In this document: positions 6,930 through 14,214 of the stretch, in pieces
Numbering within the stretch: position 1 is the stretch's first letter
Layout: each line of letters opens with the position of its first letter
Origin: Sediminibacterium sp.
GTDB lineage: Bacteria; Bacteroidota; Bacteroidia; Chitinophagales; Chitinophagaceae
Assembly: GCA_030832695.1 (NCBI GenBank)
Contig: JAURIP010000008.1
Span: 1 to 14,394 of the forward strand
DNA length: 14,394 nucleotides
Reading direction: 5' to 3'
The notes under the pieces: model-generated
Told to the model about the DNA's origin: nothing
Databases searched by the model: none
What the model saw: only the letters and a program-made list of their open reading frames with translations
Program-made: the position numbers and the translations under genes

Positions 6930-8369
6930 ATGCAACTACTATCCAATATACCTAATGCATTAATAAATAATATAGGCTTTATGGCTATACTATTTATGAT
7001 GTATGAGTGTGTAAAATGGATGGGGAAAATGAAGCCAGGGCAATTATTCATCACCGCTGGCACTATTCAAGCAATTAGTTTAGTACAATTTTTAATAACT
7101 GTTTTTTATCCAAATAGTTTTAGCTTATTACTCATCACTGCTAAAATAGCGACTATTACAATCCCATTTAATAATAATGGTATCCAATGGCTCACTTTAA
7201 TTGGATTAGCCTATTGTTTGATGTTGATTTACTTTTTAGCAAGAATTATATTTCAGTTTAAATATATCAATGGTTTAAAAAAATCGGCAAATTTTAGTCA
7301 GTCAAATTTTTTATTAAATACGCTCCCTCCTCAAGTCTTTAAAAAAACTGCCAATATTAAAATTGGCCTAAGTAAACAAATAGATGCGCCTATTACTTTT
7401 GGATGGCTTAATCCAATAGTGTTACTGCCTATTGCCATTTGCAATCAATTGACTACAAAGGAAATTGAGACTATTTTAATGCACGAAATAGCGCATATCC
7501 TAAGAAAGGATTATATCATTAATATCATCATTAGCCTTAATCAAACCATTCTGTTTTTTAACCCATTTTCTATTTTACTTAATAAGGAAATGAGTTTGCA
7601 AAGAGAAATTGCTTGCGATTTAATGGTCATAAAAAATAATCCTGAAAAAGTTGAATACATGAATGCATTGTTGAAAATTGCAGAACATGTAAATAAGCGC
7701 ATTCAAAAAAATACAACACTAGCCATAGGAATTTTGGGATCTCAAAGTGAATTATTGAAAAGAATACAATATTTTAATAATATCAAAACGAATACAAGTA
7801 AACAATTAATTTTCAAATTAATGACGGGGTTGGCATTTACAACTTGTATTTTTTTATCGACTCGAACTGTTACAACAATAAAATATATGCCTCCTGTTAT
7901 AAGCGCAAAGGGAATAGAAAAAAATAATAACTATACTGTCGCAGTCGCGAATAAAAAGGCAATCAAGTTATTGAAACCATCGCATATCACTAAAGACATA
8001 GATGCAATAAATAGCCATGATTTAAAGAATGAAACCTATGCAAACTTAGTTGATCAAACTTTGATGTGGATTAAAAAACATGAGCCTACTTCCCAATTTG
8101 CTACTTATCAAGAGGAGAAAGACAATGAATCCTATAAAATTGCTGACAAACTTTTAATTCGTGCTATCTTCTCCAACTACCAATTAAAAAGAGATTTGTT
8201 GAATCAAAAATTAGCGAAAGCAAGTAATTTAAAAGAGGCCTTGGACTATTTGTTAAAGAGTGAGGAATTGGAACAAATAAAACAATATGAAAAGTGGACG
8301 AAGGAATTCCTCCAAACACATCCTGAAAATATTGATACTACCTTACTGGAGGAGCCCATAATTTATTAA
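6930..8369 (+). CDS. M56 family (BlaR1-like) membrane metalloprotease
   Basis: A 479-residue membrane protein. Hydrophobic segments lie near 12-30, 41-60, 88-110, 196-213 and 293-311. The zinc site H-E-I-A-H is at 185-189, in a cytoplasmic loop in this family, and the third ligand is probably Glu226 in R-E-I-A-C-D. In BlaR1 and MecR1 such a protease, switched on by a sensor domain, inactivates the BlaI/MecI repressor encoded beside it; here the repressor ends 15 bases upstream. After the last helix, residues 312-479 form a hydrophilic, Lys/Glu-rich tail, expected to be periplasmic. It has no S-x-x-K or K-T-G motif, so it is not the penicillin-binding sensor of BlaR1, and I do not recognise it. 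The last 32 bases overlap the convergent WbqC-family gene. Confidence 0.9.
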   Translation: MQLLSNIPNALINNIGFMAILFMMYECVKWMGKMKPGQLFITAGTIQAISLVQFLITVFYPNSFSLLLITAKIATITIPFNNNGIQWLTLIGLAYCLMLIYFLARIIFQFKYINGLKKSANFSQSNFLLNTLPPQVFKKTANIKIGLSKQIDAPITFGWLNPIVLLPIAICNQLTTKEIETILMHEIAHILRKDYIINIIISLNQTILFFNPFSILLNKEMSLQREIACDLMVIKNNPEKVEYMNALLKIAEHVNKRIQKNTTLAIGILGSQSELLKRIQYFNNIKTNTSKQLIFKLMTGLAFTTCIFLSTRTVTTIKYMPPVISAKGIEKNNNYTVAVANKKAIKLLKPSHITKDIDAINSHDLKNETYANLVDQTLMWIKKHEPTSQFATYQEEKDNESYKIADKLLIRAIFSNYQLKRDLLNQKLAKASNLKEALDYLLKSEELEQIKQYEKWTKEFLQTHPENIDTTLLEEPIIY

Positions 8370-8964
8370 TTTCCCTTCCTCCCACGCAAAATAACATATC
8401 TAATATGGATGCGTTTGTAATAAAATCATTTTGATCTGCAAATACTTGCTGATATTTTGGCAATCCTTCAATTCGGCTGTAATTTTTGGGCAACCAAGGA
8501 TCTTGGTATTTTAATAAGTCATCTACTATAACCTGCTCATGTGATTGGTTTAAATCCCAATTCACTTTTAATTGACTTTGTAGCCAGTCAGCACAAAGCA
8601 GTAAAAAGTCAACCAATTTTACTGGTTTATTTAAATATAATGCATGTAAACTTTGTTCGTAATATTCAAAATACGGGGCCCTTTTATAACTGGTGGTGAT
8701 CGATTTTAAATGTTGCGCACTCCATGGACTATCATAAGCAATTGCAATATCCTTGATGGGTGTTTTTTGATCTCGTCCACCCACAATAGGTATCGTCAAC
8801 ATTAATGGCCCTTGTGAAGTAATAATCACCATTCTATTTTTAAAGCTCATTTTTGTAAATGGCGCTTCAAGATCAAATAGCACATTTTTATTTTCCATTA
8901 AGGTTTTCACAAAATGAATGCTTCCAAAATATTGTAGGTCTGTTTTAAAAATTGGTTCGGACAT
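8338..8964 (-). CDS. WbqC family protein
   Basis: A 208-residue protein without a signal peptide. The family pattern is visible: an N-terminal L-Q-Y-F-G (10-14), W-S-A-Q-H-L-K-S-I with Y-K-R-A-P-Y-F (81-99), a long region with D-x-L-L (about 119-122), and the closing N-A-S-I-L-D-M-L-F (184-192). In most members the last motif runs on as N-E-G; here it is C-V-G. WbqC-like proteins are found in O-antigen and glycolipid clusters and are thought to take part in sugar modification, but the reaction is not established, and no glycan genes lie beside it here. Its 3' end overlaps the M56 gene by 32 bases on the opposite strand. Confidence 0.87.
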   Translation of the reverse strand: MSEPIFKTDLQYFGSIHFVKTLMENKNVLFDLEAPFTKMSFKNRMVIITSQGPLMLTIPIVGGRDQKTPIKDIAIAYDSPWSAQHLKSITTSYKRAPYFEYYEQSLHALYLNKPVKLVDFLLLCADWLQSQLKVNWDLNQSHEQVIVDDLLKYQDPWLPKNYSRIEGLPKYQQVFADQNDFITNASILDMLFCVGGREINKLWAPPVR

Positions 8965-9044
8965 GTGTTTGACTAATCAATTACTAACTGTAAATATATT
9001 TCCATAATCAACAAATAACTAATAATTTTATACAAATATCAAAA

Positions 9045-9527
9045 ATGCAGTTTCGAATTACCCCTTCCTTATTTATTTTTTCAATTTTATTATTATTGCT
9101 TATTTCATGTAGTCAACCCCAGCCATTTGTATTTAAAGGGTTGAAATCGATTAAAATTGAAAAAGCAAGTCTAGGAAAAAATGTATTCAAGGCTGAATTT
9201 ACTTATGAAAATCCTAATTCATTTTCATTGGCCTTAAATAAATTAGATGCAGATATTTTTATTAACGATGAGAAATTTACACATTATCATTTGGATACCG
9301 TGTTTAATATACCGGCAAATGCTGCATTTGATTTGCCTGCTATTATGGAAGTTGATTTAACTAGTCTTCTCAAAAATAGTATTGACTTGATTTTCAATAA
9401 ACCAATGAAAATTAGTGTAAAAGGTACTTCCACTTTATCAAAAGGGATGTTTACTAAAACAATCCCTATTGAATTTGAAACTACCCAAAAATTAAATTTG
9501 GCTTCGGTATTGAGTGGAAGAAACTAA
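9045..9527 (+). CDS. LEA2-type (LEA14-like) lipoprotein
   Basis: A 160-residue envelope protein. The signal sequence is strongly hydrophobic (residues 8-20) and ends in the lipobox L-I-S-C with Cys22, so it should be lipidated. The rest (about 27-155) is beta-rich and fits the LEA2 fold, a small fibronectin-like sandwich: the typical Y-E-N-P-N-S-F (54-60) is followed by alternating hydrophobic residues, L-D-A-D-I-F-I-N-D (67-75), and a late strand M-K-I-S-V-K-G (121-127). In plants LEA2 proteins are stress-linked; in bacteria their role is unknown, and lipidated single-domain forms are common in this phylum. It faces pyrE tail-to-tail with 18 bases between stops, and it is divergent from the WbqC-family gene. 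No specific partner is suggested by context. Confidence 0.8.
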   Translation: MQFRITPSLFIFSILLLLLISCSQPQPFVFKGLKSIKIEKASLGKNVFKAEFTYENPNSFSLALNKLDADIFINDEKFTHYHLDTVFNIPANAAFDLPAIMEVDLTSLLKNSIDLIFNKPMKISVKGTSTLSKGMFTKTIPIEFETTQKLNLASVLSGRN

Positions 9528-9545
9528 GACGGCTAAACCTTTCCT

Positions 9546-10175
9546 TTATTGTTTCCAAGTAGCAGGGCTATTGCGCCACTCCATTAACATGTCCTGTGTA
9601 CTTGCGTCCACATCTCCTTTTTCAACAGCTAACTCAATTAAACTAGCATAGTTGGTCAATGAAATAAAAGGCACGCCTGCTTTTTTAAAAGCATCATCAG
9701 CAATATCAAATCCATAATTAAAAATGGATACCATCCCAACCACTTCTAATCCTGCATTTCTGAGAACATCTACCACTTGCAAACTACTTTTACCTGTAGA
9801 AATTAAATCCTCAATCACTAAAATTTTATTGCTCGATGTATAAGCACCTTCTATTTGGTTGCCCAATCCATGCTCTTTGGGTTTTGGTCTTACATAGATA
9901 TAAGGAAGTTTGAGTTGATCCGCAGCCATAGCACCCCAGGGTATTCCAGCAGTGGCTACCCCGGCCAGCATATCAGCTCCGTCAAATTTTTCAAATATTA
10001 CATTACACATTTCACTTTTAATAAAATCACGCACATAAGGGAAGGACAACACTTTTCTATTATCGCAATAAATCGGACTTTTCCAACCACTTGCCCATGT
10101 AAATGGCTCGTTTGGACTTAATTTTACTGCTCCAACTTGTAATAACTTTTCAGCTACGGCTTTTTGATTTGTCAT
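9546..10175 (-). CDS. pyrE: Orotate phosphoribosyltransferase
   Basis: A 209-residue cytoplasmic enzyme that joins orotate to PRPP to give OMP, the fifth step of UMP synthesis. The PRPP-binding motif is I-E-D-L-I-S-T-G-K-S at 121-130. The mobile catalytic loop V-R-P-K-P-K-E-H-G (95-103) carries Arg96, Lys98, Lys100 and His102. The substrate-side segments F-T-W-A-S-G-W-K-S-P-I-Y (25-36) and A-G-V-A-T-A-G-I-P-W (71-80) are also typical. The start was set at the ATG at 10175: an upstream in-frame start at 10265 would add 30 Cys-rich residues unlike the family and would run into the divergent Nudix gene. pyrE lies some 570 bases from the coaD end of the pyrR-pyrB-coaD run, separated by the oppositely oriented Nudix gene, so it is not in that operon. 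Confidence 0.96.
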   Translation of the reverse strand: MTNQKAVAEKLLQVGAVKLSPNEPFTWASGWKSPIYCDNRKVLSFPYVRDFIKSEMCNVIFEKFDGADMLAGVATAGIPWGAMAADQLKLPYIYVRPKPKEHGLGNQIEGAYTSSNKILVIEDLISTGKSSLQVVDVLRNAGLEVVGMVSIFNYGFDIADDAFKKAGVPFISLTNYASLIELAVEKGDVDASTQDMLMEWRNSPATWKQ

Positions 10176-10253
10176 AATTGTAAATTCGTGAGGCGAAATT
10201 AAAGTCAAATTGCTACATTCGTTGCAAGATTTATTAAATACTTTACACATTTT

Positions 10254-10679
10254 ATGCCTACACAAATCATCGCCGCTGGTGGCCTAGTTACCAACCCACA
10301 AGGTCAAATACTTTGGATATTTAGAAGGGGTTTCTGGGATTTACCTAAGGGAAAATTAGACGAAGGTGAAACAATTCAAACTTGCGCAGTTAGAGAGGTA
10401 GAAGAAGAAACGGGGATTAAAAATATACGATTGCATGAATTATTGAAATTTACGAATCATACCTATTTTGACCAGCACTTAAATCAAGAAGTGGTTAAAA
10501 GAACCTATTGGTTTCATATGAGCATTTCAAAGGAACAAAAAGGGATTCCGCAAGAAACAGAGGACATAGAAAAAATTGAATGGCACTCAATTGCCACCGC
10601 AAAACATTGTCTAGATAAAACCTATCCTACTATTATTGAAGTGATTGAAGCTTACAGGATAAAAATTAATGAAATTTAA
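10254..10679 (+). CDS. Nudix hydrolase
   Basis: A 141-residue protein with a complete Nudix box: Gly33, Glu39, then R-E-V-E-E-E-T-G-I (47-55), fitting G-x5-E-x7-R-E-U-x-E-E-x-G-U with all metal-binding glutamates kept. The preceding F-W-D-L-P-K-G (27-33) is the usual lead-in. Nudix enzymes hydrolyse a nucleoside diphosphate linked to some other group; the substrate here cannot be read from the sequence. I recall genes of this type beside pyrE and coaD in other Bacteroidota, which hints at a role near nucleotide or CoA metabolism without proving it. It is divergent from pyrE (78 bases between starts) and convergent with coaD (43 bases between stops). Confidence 0.92.
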   Translation: MPTQIIAAGGLVTNPQGQILWIFRRGFWDLPKGKLDEGETIQTCAVREVEEETGIKNIRLHELLKFTNHTYFDQHLNQEVVKRTYWFHMSISKEQKGIPQETEDIEKIEWHSIATAKHCLDKTYPTIIEVIEAYRIKINEI

Positions 10680-10722
10680 TCCTAAAAAAATTAACTGCAT
10701 TCGTCACAATAAATCTGAATTG

Positions 10723-11190
10723 TTATTTCAAAGACTTAATAACTGCTTCTGGTAAAAATGGAGATGCATCTCCCCCATTCCTGATAATGTCTCTGACAAT
10801 GGTGGATGCCACTGAAGTATATTTTGGTTCTCCTGTTAAAAAGATAGTTTCAATAGTGCGATCCATGGTTCGATTGGCATCAGCGATTGTTTTTTCATAT
10901 TCAAAATCACTCACGTATCTAATACCTCTTAAAATAAAATGGGCGCCAATGGATTGACAAAATTTCACGGTTAATCCATCATAGGTAGCCACTTCCACCT
11001 TTGGTTGGTCTTTGTAAATTTCATCAAACCATAACCTGCGTTGGTCTGCTGTAAACATTGGATTTTTAGAAGCATTAATGCCAATACCCACCACTACTTT
11101 ATCAAATAATGGCAAGGATCGATTAATAATATCTATATGACCTAATGTTACGGGGTCAAAAGTTCCAGGAAATAAACAGATTCTTTGCAT
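10723..11190 (-). CDS. coaD: Phosphopantetheine adenylyltransferase
   Basis: A 155-residue cytoplasmic enzyme, the usual CoaD length. It transfers AMP from ATP to 4'-phosphopantetheine, giving dephospho-CoA and PPi. The nucleotidyltransferase motif G-T-F-D-P-V-T-L-G-H is at 9-18, with the T-x-G-H catalytic His18. L-R-G-I-R (87-91) lies in the substrate-binding region, and T-S-V-A-S-T-I-V-R (125-133) is the C-terminal counterpart of the S-S-T-x-V-R motif. It is the last gene of the minus-strand run pyrR-pyrB-coaD, 37 bases behind pyrB, so co-transcription with pyrimidine genes is likely (inference from spacing). The PPi it releases is a possible substrate for the membrane pyrophosphatase. Confidence 0.97.
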   Translation of the reverse strand: MQRICLFPGTFDPVTLGHIDIINRSLPLFDKVVVGIGINASKNPMFTADQRRLWFDEIYKDQPKVEVATYDGLTVKFCQSIGAHFILRGIRYVSDFEYEKTIADANRTMDRTIETIFLTGEPKYTSVASTIVRDIIRNGGDASPFLPEAVIKSLK

Positions 11191-11227
11191 GGCTTAAAAT
11201 TAGGAAAATTGCGAACAACTAAAGCAA

Positions 11228-12160
11228 TTATGCTGGATTAGTTCGTCCAGTCAACAGATATAAGCAAGACATTCTTACCGCGACGCCATTCTCCACCTGG
11301 TCTAAAATGATAGAATGTGAACTATCTGCCACATCACTATCAATCTCTACTCCTCTATTTATGGGTCCAGGATGCATGATCACAATATCCTTTGAAAGCT
11401 TATCCAACCTAAGTTTCGTGATACCATAAGCCATGTTATATTCTCTTAAAGAGGAGAATAAAGGCTGATTTTGACGCTCTAATTGAATTCTGAGCACATT
11501 GGCCACATCACACCAAGCCAGGGCTTTATCAATATTATATTCAACCTTAATATCCATTGCTTCTTGAAGGTAAGTAGGTATTAAAGTGGGTGGCCCTGAA
11601 ACCATAACTTCAGCTCCCATTTTTTTAAGTAAATAAATATTACTTAAAGCAACTCTGCTGTGCATGATATCTCCAATAATGGCAACTTTTAAGCCAGCCA
11701 ATTGTCCTAGTTTCTCCTGCATGGAGAAGGCATCCAATAAAGCCTGAGTAGGATGTTCGTTAATCCCATCCCCAGCATTAATAATGGCCGCATCAATATG
11801 TTTGGCTAAATAATGTGGTGCCCCTGAAGCGCTATGTCTCATCACCACCATATCCACTTTCATGGACAAAATATTATTGACCGTATCTAATAAGGTTTCG
11901 CCTTTTGCAGCAGAGGAATTGGACACGGTAAAATTTACTACATCAGCAGATAAACGCTTTTCAGCGAGTTCAAATGAAATTCTTGTCCTAGTTGAATTTT
12001 CGTAAAATAAGTTTACAATCGTAACATCCCTTAAAGTGGGAACCTTTTTAACAGGTCTTTGTAAAACTTCCTTGAATTGCGATGCAGTTGATAAAATAAG
12101 TTGGATATCCTCTTTAGTGAGGTCCTTGATACCAAGAAGATGTTTGGTAGTTAGTGCCAT
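11228..12160 (-). CDS. pyrB: Aspartate carbamoyltransferase catalytic subunit
   Basis: A 310-residue cytoplasmic enzyme that joins carbamoyl phosphate and aspartate to carbamoyl-aspartate, the committed step of pyrimidine synthesis. The carbamoyl-phosphate motif S-T-R-T-R lies at 56-60 inside F-Y-E-N-S-T-R-T-R. The loop lysine from the neighbouring subunit is Lys86 in A-A-K-G-E-T. Arg108, His136 with P-T-Q (H-P-T-Q-A, 136-140), Arg224 and H-P-G-P-I-N-R-G (263-270) complete the active site. No pyrI regulatory subunit gene is adjacent, so allosteric control of the E. coli type is not evident; control through the adjacent pyrR is a reasonable alternative. It lies 55 bases behind pyrR and 37 before coaD. 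Confidence 0.97.
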   Translation of the reverse strand: MALTTKHLLGIKDLTKEDIQLILSTASQFKEVLQRPVKKVPTLRDVTIVNLFYENSTRTRISFELAEKRLSADVVNFTVSNSSAAKGETLLDTVNNILSMKVDMVVMRHSASGAPHYLAKHIDAAIINAGDGINEHPTQALLDAFSMQEKLGQLAGLKVAIIGDIMHSRVALSNIYLLKKMGAEVMVSGPPTLIPTYLQEAMDIKVEYNIDKALAWCDVANVLRIQLERQNQPLFSSLREYNMAYGITKLRLDKLSKDIVIMHPGPINRGVEIDSDVADSSHSIILDQVENGVAVRMSCLYLLTGRTNPA

Positions 12161-12215
12161 TAAAAAACAAAATTAGTATATTTTTTTCAACCTGCCATGT
12201 CTATTATCCAATATT

Positions 12216-12740
12216 TTAGTCCACCAGGAGTATTACATCATCTACCCCATCATTTTCCTTCCACCTAACTTTCACCTTATAAGGAGAAGCGTCAATCATT
12301 TCCTTTCCAGTAAAATCGGGCTGAATGGGTAATTCTCGACTTGGTTTTCTGTCAACCAAAACACATAAAGAAACCTTGGATGGACGACCAAAAGCCAATA
12401 AAGCATCCAATGCAGCTCTGATGGTGCGACCTGTAAATAATACATCATCAATTAAAATGACCGTTTTCCCTTCAATACTAAAAGGAAGATCAGTTTGTGT
12501 TGCTAAGTGTAATTCTCTACGAATATCATCCCGATAAAAAGTAATGTCCAATTTCCCATAAACTACTTGATCCGAAGGTAATTCTTGGTGTAAAGCGGCT
12601 ACAATTCGGTCACTTAAATAAATCCCCCTAGGTTGTAAACCAACAATCACTGCATTGGTTAAACCTGGATAAGTTTCTAAAATTTGGTGTGCCAGCCTTT
12701 TAATAATGCTCGGTAGCTGTTGTTCACTGATCAGCGTCAT
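12216..12740 (-). CDS. pyrR: PyrR-type pyrimidine regulator / uracil phosphoribosyltransferase
   Basis: A 174-residue protein of the phosphoribosyltransferase fold. The PRPP loop V-I-L-I-D-D-V-L-F-T-G-R-T is at 94-106. P-R-G-I (37-40), L-D-I-T-F-Y-R-D-D (64-72), V-D-R-K-P-S-R-E-L-P-I (129-139) and P-D-F-T-G-K (141-146) are PyrR-specific. In Firmicutes PyrR binds pyr mRNA with UMP and promotes termination, and it also makes UMP from uracil and PRPP. RNA control in Bacteroidota is less certain; I see no clear PyrR-binding hairpin here, so enzymatic salvage may be its main role. The start was set at ATG 12740: a start at 12869 would add 43 residues unlike the family and would overlap divergent recF. 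First gene of the run with pyrB and coaD. Confidence 0.94.
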   Translation of the reverse strand: MTLISEQQLPSIIKRLAHQILETYPGLTNAVIVGLQPRGIYLSDRIVAALHQELPSDQVVYGKLDITFYRDDIRRELHLATQTDLPFSIEGKTVILIDDVLFTGRTIRAALDALLAFGRPSKVSLCVLVDRKPSRELPIQPDFTGKEMIDASPYKVKVRWKENDGVDDVILLVD

Positions 12741-12747
12741 TCCGTTA

Positions 12748-12762
12748 AATTTTAATAAAATT
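12748..12762. repeat. AT-only palindrome in the pyrR-recF divergent region
   Basis: AATTTTA and TAAAATT flank a single central base, a perfect 7-base dyad just 7 bases before the pyrR ATG. It contains no G or C, so in this AT-rich genome it may be chance. If functional it could be an operator or a weak leader hairpin for pyrR. Confidence 0.3.
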
Positions 12763-12818
12763 ACACCCTTTTTCTCAATTTTTAAGGTGCTTAATGAAAC
12801 CCTTTGTATTTTGCACAC

Positions 12819-13901
12819 ATGGTGGGCATTCAGCAACTTACATTGGTACAATTCAGGAATTACATTCAAAAGGAATTCAACTTTACAAATCGTATTGTAG
12901 GCATTGTTGGCCCCAATGGTGTTGGAAAAACGAATGTATTAGATGCCTTGTATTATTTATCCTTTACCAAAAGTTACTTTAGCCGTCCCGATGCACAAAA
13001 TGTTCATCACGCCTATCAAGGCTTAAGAATTGATGGGAAATACAATATTAATAATAACGAAGTCACTATTTCTTGTATAATTAGAGAAAATTTAAAAAAG
13101 GAATTTTATTTCGATGAGGAAATGTACCCGAAGCATTCACAACACTTAGGTAAAATTCCCTGCGTGATGATAGCCCCTGATGATGTTCAAATTATTACAG
13201 GCACAAGTGAAGAACGACGAAAATTAATGGATAGTTTGTTGTGTCAAATTTATCCCCCCTATTTAAAATATTTAATTCAATACAATAAGATATTATTACA
13301 GCGAAATAGCTTATTAAAATTAGCGAGCGAAACAGGAAATTTAGATGCATTACTTTTAGAAACACTGAATGAACAATTAATAGAGCATGGAAAGCCCATT
13401 CACGAATATCGAAAACAATTAATGCAGGAATGGCTACCTGAAGTTTTAAATCTATACCAACACTTAGCAGGACAAGCCGATCATATTTCCATTAAATACC
13501 AATCGGCTTTGAATGACCAGGATTTTAAAACATTACTTGAACATTCTTTACCTAAGGATACGATACTCCATCGCACTAATGTGGGTATCCACAAGGACGA
13601 TTTAGTAATTACGATACAAAATCAACCTTTTAAACAAGAGGCCTCTCAAGGACAAAGAAAAAGTTTATTATTCGCCATACGACTTGCGGAATGGATGACA
13701 TTAAAAAAATACAAAGGATTTTCTCCCATATTATTGATGGATGATATATTTGAAAAATTAGATGAGAACAGAATGGTACAATTACTTGCCTGGGTAAGTA
13801 AATCCACTGATGGACAAGTGTTTATCACCGATACACATAAGGACAGATTAACTCAACTATTGGGCAAACATTTGAGTAGTTATCAATTAATTGAAATTTA
13901 A
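12819..13901 (+). CDS. recF: DNA replication and repair protein RecF
   Basis: A 360-residue SMC-like ATPase that binds single/double-strand DNA junctions and helps load RecA at gaps. Walker A is G-P-N-G-V-G-K-T at 31-38, after the family opening L-T-L-V-Q-F-R-N-Y (7-15). RecF signature regions are A-P-D-D-V-Q-I-I-T-G (119-128) with E-E-R-R-K-L-M-D (131-138), and S-Q-G-Q-R-K-S-L (276-283), the ABC signature. Walker B is I-L-L-M-D-D-I-F (304-311), followed by D-T-H near the end, all intact. ATG 12819 gives the normal N-terminus; TTG 12804 would add five residues. The DUF721 gene follows 22 bases downstream, probably in one transcript. recF is not next to dnaA, dnaN or gyrB here, as usual in Bacteroidota. 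Confidence 0.97.
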   Translation: MVGIQQLTLVQFRNYIQKEFNFTNRIVGIVGPNGVGKTNVLDALYYLSFTKSYFSRPDAQNVHHAYQGLRIDGKYNINNNEVTISCIIRENLKKEFYFDEEMYPKHSQHLGKIPCVMIAPDDVQIITGTSEERRKLMDSLLCQIYPPYLKYLIQYNKILLQRNSLLKLASETGNLDALLLETLNEQLIEHGKPIHEYRKQLMQEWLPEVLNLYQHLAGQADHISIKYQSALNDQDFKTLLEHSLPKDTILHRTNVGIHKDDLVITIQNQPFKQEASQGQRKSLLFAIRLAEWMTLKKYKGFSPILLMDDIFEKLDENRMVQLLAWVSKSTDGQVFITDTHKDRLTQLLGKHLSSYQLIEI

Positions 13902-13923
13902 AATCGTAACTTGGTCTTTCGTT

Positions 13924-14205
13924 ATGGCAACATTTAAATTAGGCGACGCTTTAAAGCAATTCGTTCAAACTAGTAAATTAAAAAATGGAATTAGGGCTGC
14001 TCAAATTGAGGAAGTGTGGTCTGAAATCATGGGCGTTACTGTAGCCAAATACACTGATAAAATTTACATATTTAATCAAAAGCTTTTTATTGAAACAAGT
14101 ATTGGTCCTTTGAAAAACGAATTGGGTTTTCAGAAAGTGCAAATTATACAAAGGGTCAATGAAAAAATGGGAGAAAATGTAATTTCAGAAGTTATCATAA
14201 AATAA
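13924..14205 (+). CDS. DUF721 / DciA-like protein
   Basis: A 93-residue protein made of one DUF721 domain. The N-terminal helix with L-G-D-A-L-K-Q-F is followed by V-W-S-E-I-M-G (31-37), the core I-F-N-Q-K-L-F-I-E-T (49-58), and a final helix and strand ending in I-N-E-like V-N-E-K-M-G (78-83) and I-S-E-V-I-I-K. DUF721 is the domain of DciA, the ancestral loader of the replicative helicase DnaB in bacteria without DnaC or DnaI, so that role is likely but not proven. The start is ATG 13924; TTG 13891 would overlap recF and add 11 residues outside the family. recF lies directly upstream, and the next gene converges 9 bases away. Confidence 0.85.
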   Translation: MATFKLGDALKQFVQTSKLKNGIRAAQIEEVWSEIMGVTVAKYTDKIYIFNQKLFIETSIGPLKNELGFQKVQIIQRVNEKMGENVISEVIIK

Positions 14206-14214
14206 TAAAATTCT

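Noticed and set aside
2689..8369. A resistance island linking the beta-lactamase-fold gene to blaI-M56
   Set aside because: hppA and a strong terminator stand between them, base composition matches the neighbours, and no mobile element or flanking repeat was seen.
8991..9002. TATATTTC as a -7 element for the LEA2 lipoprotein gene
   Set aside because: It misses the final G, and its TTTG partner is 23 bases away in AT-rich sequence; chance is likely.
10176..10265. A 30-residue N-terminal extension of pyrE with several cysteines
   Set aside because: The added residues do not resemble the family, and the extension would overlap the start of the divergent Nudix gene; the ATG at 10175 gives the normal OPRTase N-terminus.
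10701..10722. ACAAT/ATTGT inverted repeat between the Nudix gene and coaD as a terminator
   Set aside because: The stem is only five bases, AT-rich, with no adjoining T-run of useful length.
12189..12202. Possible PyrR-binding loop between pyrR and pyrB on the minus strand
   Set aside because: Only about 9 of 14 positions match the Firmicutes consensus as I remember it, and the flanking stem is five AT pairs, too weak to call.
12741..12869. A 43-residue N-terminal extension of pyrR
   Set aside because: It would overlap divergent recF, and the family begins near the ATG at 12740.
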